A stretch of DNA of 15,157 bases from JAGQTE01 sp964648005 (GCA_964648005.1 CAZYKR010000085.1:1-15157), one strand, 5' to 3'; shown: positions 1-7,370, numbered from the stretch's first letter. The notes: generated by a model from the letters alone, not told the origin. Made by a program: numbers and translations.

Positions 1-5
1 GCCGT

Positions 6-23
6 CGGCGGCACCTGCCGCCG
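6..23. other. Short inverted repeat at window start
   Basis: A seven-base arm at 6-12 pairs perfectly with 17-23 around a four-base loop (13-16). A TAG lies just after it at 27-29, in a frame open from base 3, so this could be the end of an upstream gene or a hairpin downstream of one. There is no T-run. Too little upstream sequence is present to decide. Confidence 0.2.
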
Positions 24-49
24 CAGTAGCGTTGCCGTCCGGAGCTGTC

Positions 50-1105
50 ATGTCCCGGAGCCATCGTCTGATCGAACCACCACGGCGCCGACCGCTCATC
101 GCGGCCGGCGCCGTGCTGTTGCTGCTGGCCGCCGTCGTCGTGGCCGGTGCCGGTGGCGTCGATGCCCAGGACGCGCCGAACGGCTCGGCCGGCGAGGGGG
201 CGTCGTCCACCGTGTCGGCGGCTGCAGGCGTGGCAGACGTCGAGCTCTCGGAGCTGATGAACCTCGGTCTGTTGCTGATGGAGCGACGCCCCGAGGCGAT
301 CGGGGCCACGACGGTGCCGCCGCCGGCCGACGTGCCCTGGACCGACGACTACCGCACCGGACCGGCCGCCGACTCGCCCGTCGTGGTGCCACCGCCGGCG
401 CTGGGACCGGGCGACGGCACGATCTTCGCCGTGGGCGACTCGGTGCTCCAGGGCGTCGATCCGTTCCTGGGCCAGGCCGTCGGCGGGTGGGACCTGCGCA
501 CCGACGCCGAGGTCGGTCGGACCTTCCCCGGCGGCATCGACGCGCTCTTCCGCAACCGCGCCAGCGTCGGCCAGGTGATGGTCATCATCCTCGGCCACAA
601 CTACGGGGGCGGCGGCCGAGCCCAGGCGTACCTCGACGAGATCATGTCGGTGGCGCGCACGTCGCAGCGGGTGGTGCTGGTGACGGTCACCGAGTGGTCA
701 CCGGCGCAGGCCGAGGTGAACCGGGCGATCTACGCCACGGCGCAGCGGTATCCGAACGTCGTGGTGGCACCCTGGGCCGAGACCGTGCGGGCCAACCCCG
801 AGTTCTTGTGGGACCACGTGCACCCGAACCGTTCGGGCTCGGTGGCCCTGGCCAACCTCATCGCCACGATGATCGGGCCGGCGCCGGAGCTCAACGGGAC
901 CAAGCCTCCGCCGCCGGTCATCCGACCCATCCCAGTCGATCCGGGGCCGGTCAACACCACCACCTCGACGGCGCGCGTCGGCACCAGCACCACCGCCACG
1001 TCGTCCACCTCCACGACGGCCCCGACGTCCACGACCGTGGCGCCGTCGACCACGTCCCCGACGTCGATCCCCACCACCACGGCACTCGGCGACGCCACCG
1101 GCTGA
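50..1105 (+). CDS. Secreted SGNH-hydrolase-like protein with Thr/Ser-rich tail
   Basis: Predicted exported protein of 351 residues. An Arg-rich N-terminus (11-14) is followed by a hydrophobic segment at about 17-36, a signal peptide or membrane anchor. A variable linker leads to an SGNH/GDSL-like fold: the Ser block GDSV (129-132), a possible Gly block near GRTFPGG (156-162), the Asn block GHN (182-184) and the Asp-His block WDHVHP (254-259), giving a candidate catalytic set S131, N184, D255, H258. Family members are esterases or acyltransferases that act on cell-surface glycans; the substrate here is unknown. From about 301 to 346 the chain is almost entirely Thr, Ser, Pro and Ala, resembling a wall-spanning or O-glycosylated stalk. 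I chose the ATG at 50 because GGAG at 41-44 sits five bases upstream; a TTG at 32 would add six residues. It is not a ribosomal gene and shares only orientation with the cluster. Confidence 0.8.
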   Translation: MSRSHRLIEPPRRRPLIAAGAVLLLLAAVVVAGAGGVDAQDAPNGSAGEGASSTVSAAAGVADVELSELMNLGLLLMERRPEAIGATTVPPPADVPWTDDYRTGPAADSPVVVPPPALGPGDGTIFAVGDSVLQGVDPFLGQAVGGWDLRTDAEVGRTFPGGIDALFRNRASVGQVMVIILGHNYGGGGRAQAYLDEIMSVARTSQRVVLVTVTEWSPAQAEVNRAIYATAQRYPNVVVAPWAETVRANPEFLWDHVHPNRSGSVALANLIATMIGPAPELNGTKPPPPVIRPIPVDPGPVNTTTSTARVGTSTTATSSTSTTAPTSTTVAPSTTSPTSIPTTTALGDATG

Positions 1106-1111
1106 GCGCGT

Positions 1112-1141
1112 TTGGCGGCGGCGCGAGCGCCTCCCTATACT
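1112..1141 (+). promoter_or_regulatory. Putative sigma-70-type promoter of the rplC cluster
   Basis: TTGGCG at 1112-1117 and TATACT at 1136-1141 are separated by 18 bases and resemble the -35 and -10 boxes of the housekeeping sigma factor. The site lies just after the SGNH gene stop and before rplC, leaving an untranslated leader of about 150 bases. The -10 box is one of the few AT-rich spots nearby. This is inferred from motif match and position only. Confidence 0.6.
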
Positions 1142-1190
1142 TGCCCCTTCGTGTGCCCGCAAGGGTGCAGCAGTCGAACGCAACCGACGT

Positions 1191-1221
1191 CTGCGGCGGC
1201 CGGCCCGCCGGTACCCCGCAG
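1191..1221 (+). promoter_or_regulatory. Leader hairpin 1 upstream of rplC
   Basis: CTGCGG (1191-1196) pairs with CCGCAG (1216-1221), and inside it CGGC (1197-1200) pairs with GCCG (1207-1210), leaving a five-base bulge on the 3' side. An alternative inner pairing, GGCGG (1195-1199) with CCGCC (1205-1209), is possible. It lies inside the predicted rplC leader and has no T-run, so it is more likely regulatory or incidental than a terminator. Confidence 0.4.
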
Positions 1222-1234
1222 CACAACCGAGGTC

Positions 1235-1267
1235 AGCGCTCCGCCGGGTCCGCCCGAGCGGAGCGCT
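1235..1267 (+). promoter_or_regulatory. Leader hairpin 2 upstream of rplC
   Basis: AGCGCTCCGC (1235-1244) pairs perfectly with GCGGAGCGCT (1258-1267). The stem continues with CGGG (1245-1248) against CCCG (1253-1256), leaving one bulged A (1257) and a UCCG tetraloop (1249-1252), for 14 base pairs in all. It ends about 30 bases before the rplC start and 10 bases before the purine-rich ribosome binding region (1277-1284). No T-run follows. In several bacteria the S10-operon leader is the target of autogenous control (L4 in E. coli); a similar role here is inference. Confidence 0.55.
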
Positions 1268-1297
1268 CGCGTGAGCAGGAAGAGATAGCGAGCCGTC

Positions 1298-1951
1298 ATG
1301 GCGACAAAGGCAATCGTCGGCGAGAAGGTCGGCATGACCCAGATCTGGGACGAGGAGAACCGGGTGGTCCCGGTCACCGTCCTGCGCGTCACGCCCGCCC
1401 GCATCGTCCAGGTCAAGACCCCCGACCGCGACGGCTACAGCGCCGTGCAGGTTGCGGTCGGCACGCAGAAGGCCTCCCGGCTGACCAAGCCGGAATCGGG
1501 CCACTACGACAAGGCTGGCGTCGATCCCGGCCGCCGACTGGTCGAGCTGCGCCTCGACGACGTCTCCGCCTTCGAGGTCGGCCAGGAGATCGCTGCCGAC
1601 ATCCTCGAGGCGGGCGACCTCGTGGACGTGACCGCGGTGTCCAAGGGCAAGGGGTTCGCCGGCGTGATGAAGCGCCACAACTTCTCGGGCCAGAAGGCGA
1701 GCCACGGCGCGCACCGCGTCCACCGGGCCCCCGGCTCGGTCGGCGCCTGCGCCACCCCTGCCCGCGTGTTCAAGGGCCAGCGCATGGCCGGCCGCATGGG
1801 CTCGGAGAAGGTCACCACGCTGAATCTGCGGGTGGTCGAGGCCGACGCCGAGCGCAGCCTGGTGCTGGTGCGGGGCTCCGTGCCCGGACCCAATGGCGGG
1901 ATCGTGATCGTGCGCGACGCCGTGAAGGCCAAGAAGAAGGGTGACGCCTGA
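1298..1951 (+). CDS. rplC: 50S ribosomal protein L3
   Basis: L3 of 217 residues, an early-assembly protein of the large subunit that binds 23S rRNA near its 3' end and reaches toward the peptidyl transferase centre. The N-terminal GEKVGMTQIWDE (8-19) is the family signature. The extended loop region with KGKGFAGVMKRHNFSGQ (116-132) and the HR-rich stretch through KGQRMAGRMGSEK (159-171) matches actinobacterial L3 in order and spacing. Length is normal. The ATG at 1298 fits the conserved N-terminus; the purine-rich AGGAAGAG at 1277-1284 is somewhat far away (13 bases). It is the first gene of the packed cluster here, whereas S10 usually precedes it. Its TGA overlaps the rplD ATG by one base. 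Confidence 0.98.
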   Translation: MATKAIVGEKVGMTQIWDEENRVVPVTVLRVTPARIVQVKTPDRDGYSAVQVAVGTQKASRLTKPESGHYDKAGVDPGRRLVELRLDDVSAFEVGQEIAADILEAGDLVDVTAVSKGKGFAGVMKRHNFSGQKASHGAHRVHRAPGSVGACATPARVFKGQRMAGRMGSEKVTTLNLRVVEADAERSLVLVRGSVPGPNGGIVIVRDAVKAKKKGDA

Positions 1952-3021
1952 TGCCGTCGGTGAGCATCAAGACGCAGGCCGGCGCGGACGCCGGCAACCT
2001 CGACCTGGACGGCAAGGTGTTCGGGCTGGAGCCCAACGTGCCGGTCATGCACCAGGTGGTCACCGCGCAGCTGGCCGCTCGCCGCGCCGGCACCCATTCG
2101 ACCAAGCGTCGGCGTGAGGTGCGTGGCGGTGGAGCCAAGCCGTGGCGCCAGAAGGGCACCGGCCGGGCCCGGCAGGGCTCGATCCGCGCTCCGCACTGGC
2201 GGGGCGGCGGCGTGGCGCTCGGTCCCAAGCCCCGCGACTACAGCCAGCGCACCCCCAAGAAGATGGTGCGCCTGGCGCTGCGATCGGCGCTGAGTGACCG
2301 TGCCGCTGAAGGCAAGGTCGTGGTGGTCGACAGCTGGACCTTCGCCGCTCCCAAGACCAAGGACGCCATCGCCGCGCTCGACGCCCTGGGCATCACGGGT
2401 CGGGCGCTCGTGGTCGTGCCGGCCGACGATCGCAACACCTGGCTCAGCTTCCGCAACCTGGCGTCGGTCCACGTGATCTCGCCGGGTGAGCTCAATGCCT
2501 ACGACGTGCTCGTCGCCGACTATGTGGTCTTCACGGCCGACTCGGTCCCGACGGCGACCGAGCCCGTGAAGGACAAGGCGCCGAAGCCCGCGGCCCGGCC
2601 CAAGCCGGCCGCCGCGCCCAAGCCCGCCGCTCCAGCGGCAGACGAGACCGCCTCGGCGGAGCCGGCAGCTGCCGCGCCCGTCGAGGACACCACGTCGGCC
2701 CCGGCCGACGACGCAGGCGGCGATGCACCCGGAGGTGACGACGACATGGCCAGCGATCTCCCCAACCGTCCGAAGCTCTCCGACGAGGAGAAGGCCCGCA
2801 ACACGGTCATCGATCCGACGGACCGCGTGAAGAGCGTCGCCGACAAGACCGACCCGCGCTTCGAGGCGGCGAAGAACAAGGCCGACAAAGAGGACCGGCT
2901 GCGCGCCGCCGCCGAGGCCAAGGCCAGCGCCTCCGTGGACGCGGCCCCCGAGGACGAGGCAGCCGACGAGGACGAGTCGGGCAGCGGCTTCTCGTTCAAG
3001 AACACCGGTGAGAGGAGCTGA
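1951..3021 (+). CDS. rplD: 50S ribosomal protein L4 with long C-terminal tail
   Basis: L4 binds 23S rRNA, lines the peptide exit tunnel and in some bacteria represses its own operon. The core (about 1-200) is recognisable: the Arg/Lys/Gly-rich tunnel loop with KPWRQKGTGRARQGS (63-77), then GPKPRDYSQ (91-99) and a Rossmann-like C-terminal half ending near residue 195. Ordinary L4 proteins have about 205-215 residues; this one has 356. The extra segment of about 155 residues is low in hydrophobic residues: a Lys/Pro/Ala part (205-229), an acidic Ala/Asp/Glu part (230-265), a mixed-charge part (266-328) and a final acidic part (329-356). No known domain is apparent and it looks disordered. It is in frame, uninterrupted and of the same base composition as its neighbours, so a frameshift is unlikely. 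It starts by TGATG overlap with rplC. Confidence 0.97.
   Translation: MPSVSIKTQAGADAGNLDLDGKVFGLEPNVPVMHQVVTAQLAARRAGTHSTKRRREVRGGGAKPWRQKGTGRARQGSIRAPHWRGGGVALGPKPRDYSQRTPKKMVRLALRSALSDRAAEGKVVVVDSWTFAAPKTKDAIAALDALGITGRALVVVPADDRNTWLSFRNLASVHVISPGELNAYDVLVADYVVFTADSVPTATEPVKDKAPKPAARPKPAAAPKPAAPAADETASAEPAAAAPVEDTTSAPADDAGGDAPGGDDDMASDLPNRPKLSDEEKARNTVIDPTDRVKSVADKTDPRFEAAKNKADKEDRLRAAAEAKASASVDAAPEDEAADEDESGSGFSFKNTGERS
2731..2748 (+). promoter_or_regulatory. Possible internal ribosome binding site and ATG in the L4 tail
   Basis: GGAGGTGA (2731-2738), a full eight-base complement to the usual 16S rRNA 3' end, is followed by an in-frame ATG at 2746, ten bases after GGAGG. Starting there would give a 91-residue charged polypeptide identical to L4 residues 266-356. 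The bases also encode Gly-Gly-Asp, so the match may be a by-product of codon choice. Confidence 0.25.
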
Positions 3022-3023
3022 GG

Positions 3024-3314
3024 ATGCGCGATCCCCGCGAGATCATCCTCGCCCCCGTCGTGTCGGAGAAGTCCTATGGACTCACCGACCAGGGCGTCTA
3101 CACGTTCGTCGTGCACCCGGACGCCTCCAAGCCCGAGATCGCTGACGCCGTGCGCGCCATCTTCGAGGTGCAGGTCGTCAAGGTGAACACGCTGAACCGC
3201 AAGGGGAAGCGCAAGCGCAACCGCCGCACCTGGACCTATGGCAAGCGACCCGACGTCAAGCGCGCCATGGTCACCCTGGCCCCCGGCGACACCATCGACC
3301 TGTTCACCGCCTGA
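3024..3314 (+). CDS. rplW: 50S ribosomal protein L23
   Basis: L23 of 96 residues, located at the tunnel exit where trigger factor, SRP and the Sec translocon dock. The N-terminal DPREIILAPVVSEKS (3-17) is the typical opening and the Lys/Arg-rich hairpin NRKGKRKRNRRTWTYGKRP (58-76) is the rRNA-binding extension. Length is normal. An AGAGGAG ribosome binding site (3011-3017) overlaps the end of rplD and sits six bases before the ATG, only two bases after the rplD stop. The gene shows nothing unusual. Confidence 0.97.
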   Translation: MRDPREIILAPVVSEKSYGLTDQGVYTFVVHPDASKPEIADAVRAIFEVQVVKVNTLNRKGKRKRNRRTWTYGKRPDVKRAMVTLAPGDTIDLFTA

Positions 3315-3331
3315 TCGCAGGACCGCATCCC

Positions 3332-4168
3332 ATGGGCATCCGCAAGCGCAAGCCAACCAGTGCCGGACGACGGTTCCAGACCGTCTCGGACTTCTCGGAC
3401 ATCACCAAGACCACCCCGGAGCGCACCCTGCTGGCACCCCACTCGAAGAGTGGCGGTCGCAACAGCTACGGGCGCAAGACGGCGCGTCACCGCGGTGGTG
3501 GTCACAAGCGCCGCTACCGCGTCATCGACTTCAAGCGGAACAAGGACGGCGTCGTCGCCAAGGTGGCGGCCATCGAGTACGACCCGAACCGCAGCTGCCG
3601 CATCGCCCTGCTGCACTACGCCGACGGCGAGAAGGCCTACATCCTCGCGCCGCGGCACCTCGAGGTCGGGACGCAGGTGCAGAGCGGCCAGGGTGCCGAC
3701 ATCAAGCCGGGCAACGCCCTGCCGCTGCGGTACATCCCGGTGGGCACCACCGTGCACAACGTCGAGCTGAAGCCCGGTCAGGGCGGCCGGATGGCCCGCT
3801 CGGCCGGCACCAGCATCCAGCTGGTGGCCAAGGAGGGCGACTTCGCCACCCTGCGCCTGCCCAGCACCGAGATGCGCCGCGTCCCGATCGATTGCCGGGC
3901 GACGGTCGGTGAGGTGGGCAACGCCGAGCACGAGCTGATCAAGCTGGGCAAGGCGGGTCGCTCGCGCTGGAAGGGCGTGCGCCCGCAGACGCGTGGCGTG
4001 GCCATGAACCCCGTCGACCACCCGCTCGGTGGTGGCGAGGGCAAGACCTCGGGCGGCCGCCCGCCGGTCTCGCCGTGGGGCAAGCCCGAGGGCCGCACCC
4101 GCAACAAGAACAAGCCGTCGCAGAAGCTCATCGTCCGCCGCCGCCGTACCCGCGGCTCGCGTCGGTGA
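3332..4168 (+). CDS. rplB: 50S ribosomal protein L2
   Basis: L2 of 278 residues, a core large-subunit protein needed for subunit joining and peptidyl transferase centre assembly. An OB-like N-terminal domain is followed by an SH3-like domain and a basic C-terminal extension. GRKTARHRGGGHKRRYR (47-63) and NPVDHPLGGGEGKTSGG (226-242) are the family signatures. The His of DHP (230), the counterpart of the functionally important E. coli His229, is kept. Two nearby positions that are His in many homologues are Leu232 (HPL instead of HPH) and Pro244. AGGA at 3319-3322 lies nine bases before the ATG, and the gap to rplW is 17 bases. Confidence 0.98.
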   Translation: MGIRKRKPTSAGRRFQTVSDFSDITKTTPERTLLAPHSKSGGRNSYGRKTARHRGGGHKRRYRVIDFKRNKDGVVAKVAAIEYDPNRSCRIALLHYADGEKAYILAPRHLEVGTQVQSGQGADIKPGNALPLRYIPVGTTVHNVELKPGQGGRMARSAGTSIQLVAKEGDFATLRLPSTEMRRVPIDCRATVGEVGNAEHELIKLGKAGRSRWKGVRPQTRGVAMNPVDHPLGGGEGKTSGGRPPVSPWGKPEGRTRNKNKPSQKLIVRRRRTRGSRR

Positions 4169-4189
4169 CGGTGAAGGAGAACGAAGCAC

Positions 4190-4468
4190 ATGGCTCGTAG
4201 CCTGAAGAAGGGTCCGTTCGTGGACGACCACCTCCTCAAGAAGGTGGACGCGCTGAACGAGACGGGCGAGAAGCGCGTGATCAAGACGTGGTCGCGACGC
4301 TCGACGATCATCCCCGACATGGTGGGGCACACCATCGCCGTGCACGACGGTCGCAAGCACGTGCCCGTGTACATCACCGAGGCCATGGTCGGCCACAAGC
4401 TCGGTGAGTTCGCCCCCAGCCGGACGTTCAAGTTCCACGCCGGCCAGGAGAAGAAGGGTCGCCGCTGA
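4190..4468 (+). CDS. rpsS: 30S ribosomal protein S19
   Basis: S19 of 92 residues, which binds 16S rRNA in the small-subunit head together with S13 and contacts the A-site finger bridge. The N-terminus MARSLKKGPFVDDHLLKK and the central KTWSRRSTIIPDMVGHTI (33-50) are diagnostic, as is HKLGEFAPSRTFKFH (69-83). Length is normal. A good AAGGAG (4174-4179) lies ten bases before the ATG in a 21-base gap after rplB. The TGA overlaps the rplV ATG, so L22 is probably translated by coupled ribosomes. Confidence 0.98.
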   Translation: MARSLKKGPFVDDHLLKKVDALNETGEKRVIKTWSRRSTIIPDMVGHTIAVHDGRKHVPVYITEAMVGHKLGEFAPSRTFKFHAGQEKKGRR

Positions 4469-5147
4469 TGACCGGCACCAAGACGAACGAGCGGCCCGGA
4501 GTGCGCGCCTCGGTGCGCAACGTCCGGATGTCGGCGTACAAGGCGCGTGAGGTCCTCGACCTCATCCGCGGTGAACACGTCGCTCGCGCCCTCGAGATCC
4601 TCGAGTTCACCAACCGCGGCGCGGCACCCGTGATCCTCAAGTGCCTCGAGTCGGCCATCGCCAACGCCCGCAACAACAACGGCCTCGACGAGTCCGAGCT
4701 CTTCGTGTCGGCGTGCTACGCCGACGAAGGCCCGACCATGAAGCGCTGGCGCCCGCGGGCGCGCGGGCGAGCAACCCGCATCCGCAAGCGCACGTGCCAC
4801 ATCACGATCATCGTGAGCCGCATGGAGCCGGCCCAGCTCGAGCGCCTCCGCGCCCGCGAGGAGAGCGGCCGCGGTGCATCGGGCCGCAACGCCGCCGAAG
4901 CCCGCCGCCGCCGCGTGATGCGCAGCCGGCAGGAGAAGGCCGAGCGACGCGCCGCCGACCACGACCACGAGCATGACCACGAGCATGACCACGAGCACGA
5001 GGACGCCGAGGTGGATGCCACCGACGTGACCGAGGTCGAGGCCGCCGAGGCCGAGGTCGTCGAGGAGATGGCGACCGAGGCCGCCGAGCTGGGCGACGCC
5101 GACGAGGCCGCCGACGACGCCGCCGAGACCGACGGGAAGGACGACTG

Positions 5148-5148
<1 letters not shown>
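4468..5148 (+). CDS. rplV: 50S ribosomal protein L22 with His/acidic C-terminal tail
   Basis: L22 binds all domains of 23S rRNA and its beta-hairpin lines the exit tunnel near the macrolide site. The core (about 10-120) contains VRMSAYKAREVLDLIRG (19-35), the Asn-rich helix ANARNNNGLD (65-74) and the tunnel hairpin GPTMKRWRPRARGRATRIRKR (88-108, 21 residues, with Met91, Lys92 and a dense run of Arg). Most L22 proteins end near 110-120 residues; this one has 226. The extension begins with a basic, probably helical stretch (121-162), then seven alternating His with Asp/Glu (164-179), then a strongly acidic Glu/Asp/Ala segment (179-226). The His-acid run suggests possible metal binding, which is inference. 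The gene overlaps rpsS and rpsC by one base at each end. Confidence 0.97.
4963..4998 (+). repeat. Three 12-base tandem repeats in rplV
   Basis: The unit GACCACGAGCAT occurs at 4963-4974 and 4975-4986 and, with a final C in place of T, at 4987-4998. A related GACCAC precedes it at 4957-4962. The repeat is in frame and encodes Asp-His-Glu-His units of the L22 tail. Length variation by slippage among relatives would not shift the frame. Confidence 0.85.
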
Positions 5149-6059
<911 letters not shown>

Positions 6060-6083
6060 GTCAGGTCGAAGAGAGCAACTGCC

Positions 6084-6500
6084 ATGTTGATGCCACGCAA
6101 GGTCAAGCACCGCAAGCACCATCGGGGTCGCCTGAACGGGAACGCCAAGGGCGGCACCGAGGTGACCTTCGGTGACTACGGAATCCAGGCCCTCGAGCCC
6201 GGGTGGATCACGGCTCGCCAGATCGAGGCGGCCCGTGTCGCCATGACGCGCCACATCCGCCGCGGCGGCAAGGTCTGGATCAACATCTTCCCGGACAAGC
6301 CCATCACGGCGAAGCCGGCCGAGACCCGCATGGGCTCCGGCAAGGGCAACCCCGAGAAGTGGGTGGCCGTCGTCAAGCCCGGGCGCGTGCTGTTCGAGCT
6401 GTCGTACCACGACCCGGAGCTGGCCCGTGCGGCCATCGACCGGGCCATCCAGAAGCTGCCGATCAAGGCCCGCTTCGTCGCTCGCGAGGAGGCCTTCTGA
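6084..6500 (+). CDS. rplP: 50S ribosomal protein L16
   Basis: L16 of 138 residues, a late-assembly protein near the A-site tRNA elbow and peptidyl transferase centre. MLMPRKVKHRKHHRG is the actinobacterial-type N-terminus, and RMGSGKGNPEKWVAVVKPGR (82-101) is the central signature; Arg82 corresponds to the Arg hydroxylated in E. coli. Length is normal. I prefer the ATG at 6084 over 6090 because family members start with Met-Leu. The 24-base gap after rpsC holds only a weak GAAGAGAG ribosome binding site. Its TGA overlaps the rpmC ATG. Confidence 0.98.
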   Translation: MLMPRKVKHRKHHRGRLNGNAKGGTEVTFGDYGIQALEPGWITARQIEAARVAMTRHIRRGGKVWINIFPDKPITAKPAETRMGSGKGNPEKWVAVVKPGRVLFELSYHDPELARAAIDRAIQKLPIKARFVAREEAF

Positions 6501-6736
6501 TGGCCCGCAAGCAGACGCCCGTGATCGACCTCTCCGACGAGGAGCTGTTCGTCAAGCTCGCCGAGGCGCGCCAGGAGCTGTTCAACCTGCGCTTCCAGAA
6601 CGCCACCGGCCAGCTCGAGCACTCCCATCGCATGGGAGACGCTCGCCGTGACATCGCCCGGCTCCTCACCGAGCTCCGGGCCCGTGAGATCGCCGCCGCC
6701 GAAGCGCTGGCGGAGAGCCAGGAGGCCGCCCGATGA
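6500..6736 (+). CDS. rpmC: 50S ribosomal protein L29
   Basis: L29 of 78 residues, a two-helix protein beside L23 at the tunnel exit. The hairpin of helices with LSDEELFVKLAEARQELFNL (11-30) and RFQNATGQLEHSHRM (31-45) is diagnostic, followed by the second helix with DIARLLTELRARE (51-63). The C-terminus continues as an Ala/Glu-rich helix to residue 78, slightly longer than the usual 60-70. The correct start is the ATG at 6500 overlapping the rplP stop; the same frame stays open further upstream but only as an rplP shadow. It ends in an ATGA overlap with rpsQ. Confidence 0.96.
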   Translation: MARKQTPVIDLSDEELFVKLAEARQELFNLRFQNATGQLEHSHRMGDARRDIARLLTELRAREIAAAEALAESQEAAR

Positions 6737-7005
6737 GCGAGACCACCGCCGAGACCCGGGCGTCGCGCAAGACGCGCGAAGGCATCGTGGTGTCGGACAG
6801 CATGGACAAGACCGTGGTGGTCGAGGTCATCGACCGGGTCCGCCACCCGCTGTACGGCAAGACGGTGCAGCGCTCCAAGCGCCTGTACACCCATGACGAG
6901 GACAACACCGCCAACGTCGGCGACCGCGTGCGCGTGATGGAGACGCGCCCGATGTCGAAGACCAAGCGCTGGCGTCTCGTGGAGATCGTGGAGCGTGCCC
7001 GATGA
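6733..7005 (+). CDS. rpsQ: 30S ribosomal protein S17
   Basis: S17 of 90 residues, an OB-fold protein that binds helix 11 region of 16S rRNA early in 30S assembly. REGIVVSDSMDKTVVVEVID (15-34), HPLYGKTVQRSKRLYTHDE (38-56) and VRVMETRPMSKTKRWRLVEI (67-86) are the family signatures. An N-terminal Ser/Thr/Arg-rich leader of about 13 residues precedes the fold, as in actinobacterial homologues. It overlaps rpmC and rplN by four bases at each end, so it probably depends on coupled translation. Confidence 0.98.
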   Translation: MSETTAETRASRKTREGIVVSDSMDKTVVVEVIDRVRHPLYGKTVQRSKRLYTHDEDNTANVGDRVRVMETRPMSKTKRWRLVEIVERAR

Positions 7006-7370
7006 TCCAGCAGGAGTCCCGCCTCCGGGTGGCGGACAACAGCGGGGCCAAGGAGGTCCTGTGCATCCGCGTGCTCGGCGGCTCCAAGCGTCGCTACGCC
7101 TCGATCGGTGACATCTTCGTCGCCACGGTCAAGGACGCCATCCCGGGCGCGGCGGTCAAGAAGGGCGACGTCGTCAAGTGCGTGGTCGTGCGCACCAAGA
7201 AGGAGAAGCGCCGTCCCGACGGCAGCTACATCCGCTTCGACGAGAACGCCGCCGTGCTGATCAAGGACGACCGGTCGCCGCGCGGCACGCGCATCTTCGG
7301 CCCGGTCGGCCGTGAGCTGCGCGACCACAAGTTCATGCGCATCGTGTCGCTGGCGCCGGAGGTGCTGTGA
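7002..7370 (+). CDS. rplN: 50S ribosomal protein L14
   Basis: L14 of 122 residues, exactly the common length, which forms intersubunit bridges beside L19 and is the docking site of the silencing factor RsfS. The opening MIQQESRLRVADNSGAKEV (1-19), GDIFVATVKDAIPG (36-49) and the end RGTRIFGPVGRELR (94-107) are signatures. It is the first gene of the classical spc operon, but here it overlaps rpsQ by four bases, so no promoter separates S10 and spc parts. It has no unusual features. Confidence 0.98.
   Translation: MIQQESRLRVADNSGAKEVLCIRVLGGSKRRYASIGDIFVATVKDAIPGAAVKKGDVVKCVVVRTKKEKRRPDGSYIRFDENAAVLIKDDRSPRGTRIFGPVGRELRDHKFMRIVSLAPEVL

Noticed and set aside
32..49. TTG start for the SGNH gene
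   Set aside because: The ATG at 50 has GGAG five bases upstream and gives a normal signal peptide; TTG 32 has no good ribosome binding site.
487..1944. Long plus-strand frame across the SGNH gene, the leader and rplC
   Set aside because: It runs out of frame through two recognised genes and the promoter region; its Arg/Gly/His-rich product matches no family.
2551..3021. Frameshift or sequencing error as cause of the long L4
   Set aside because: The tail keeps one clean frame, codon bias typical of the neighbours, and ends with a well-placed ribosome binding site for rplW.
3236..4438. Minus-strand frame of 400 codons opposite rplW, rplB and rpsS
   Set aside because: It is a shadow of conserved ribosomal genes with no ribosome binding site or recognisable domain.
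4963..4998. CRISPR-like or mobile repeat
   Set aside because: The 12-base units are contiguous, without spacers, and encode part of the L22 tail in frame.
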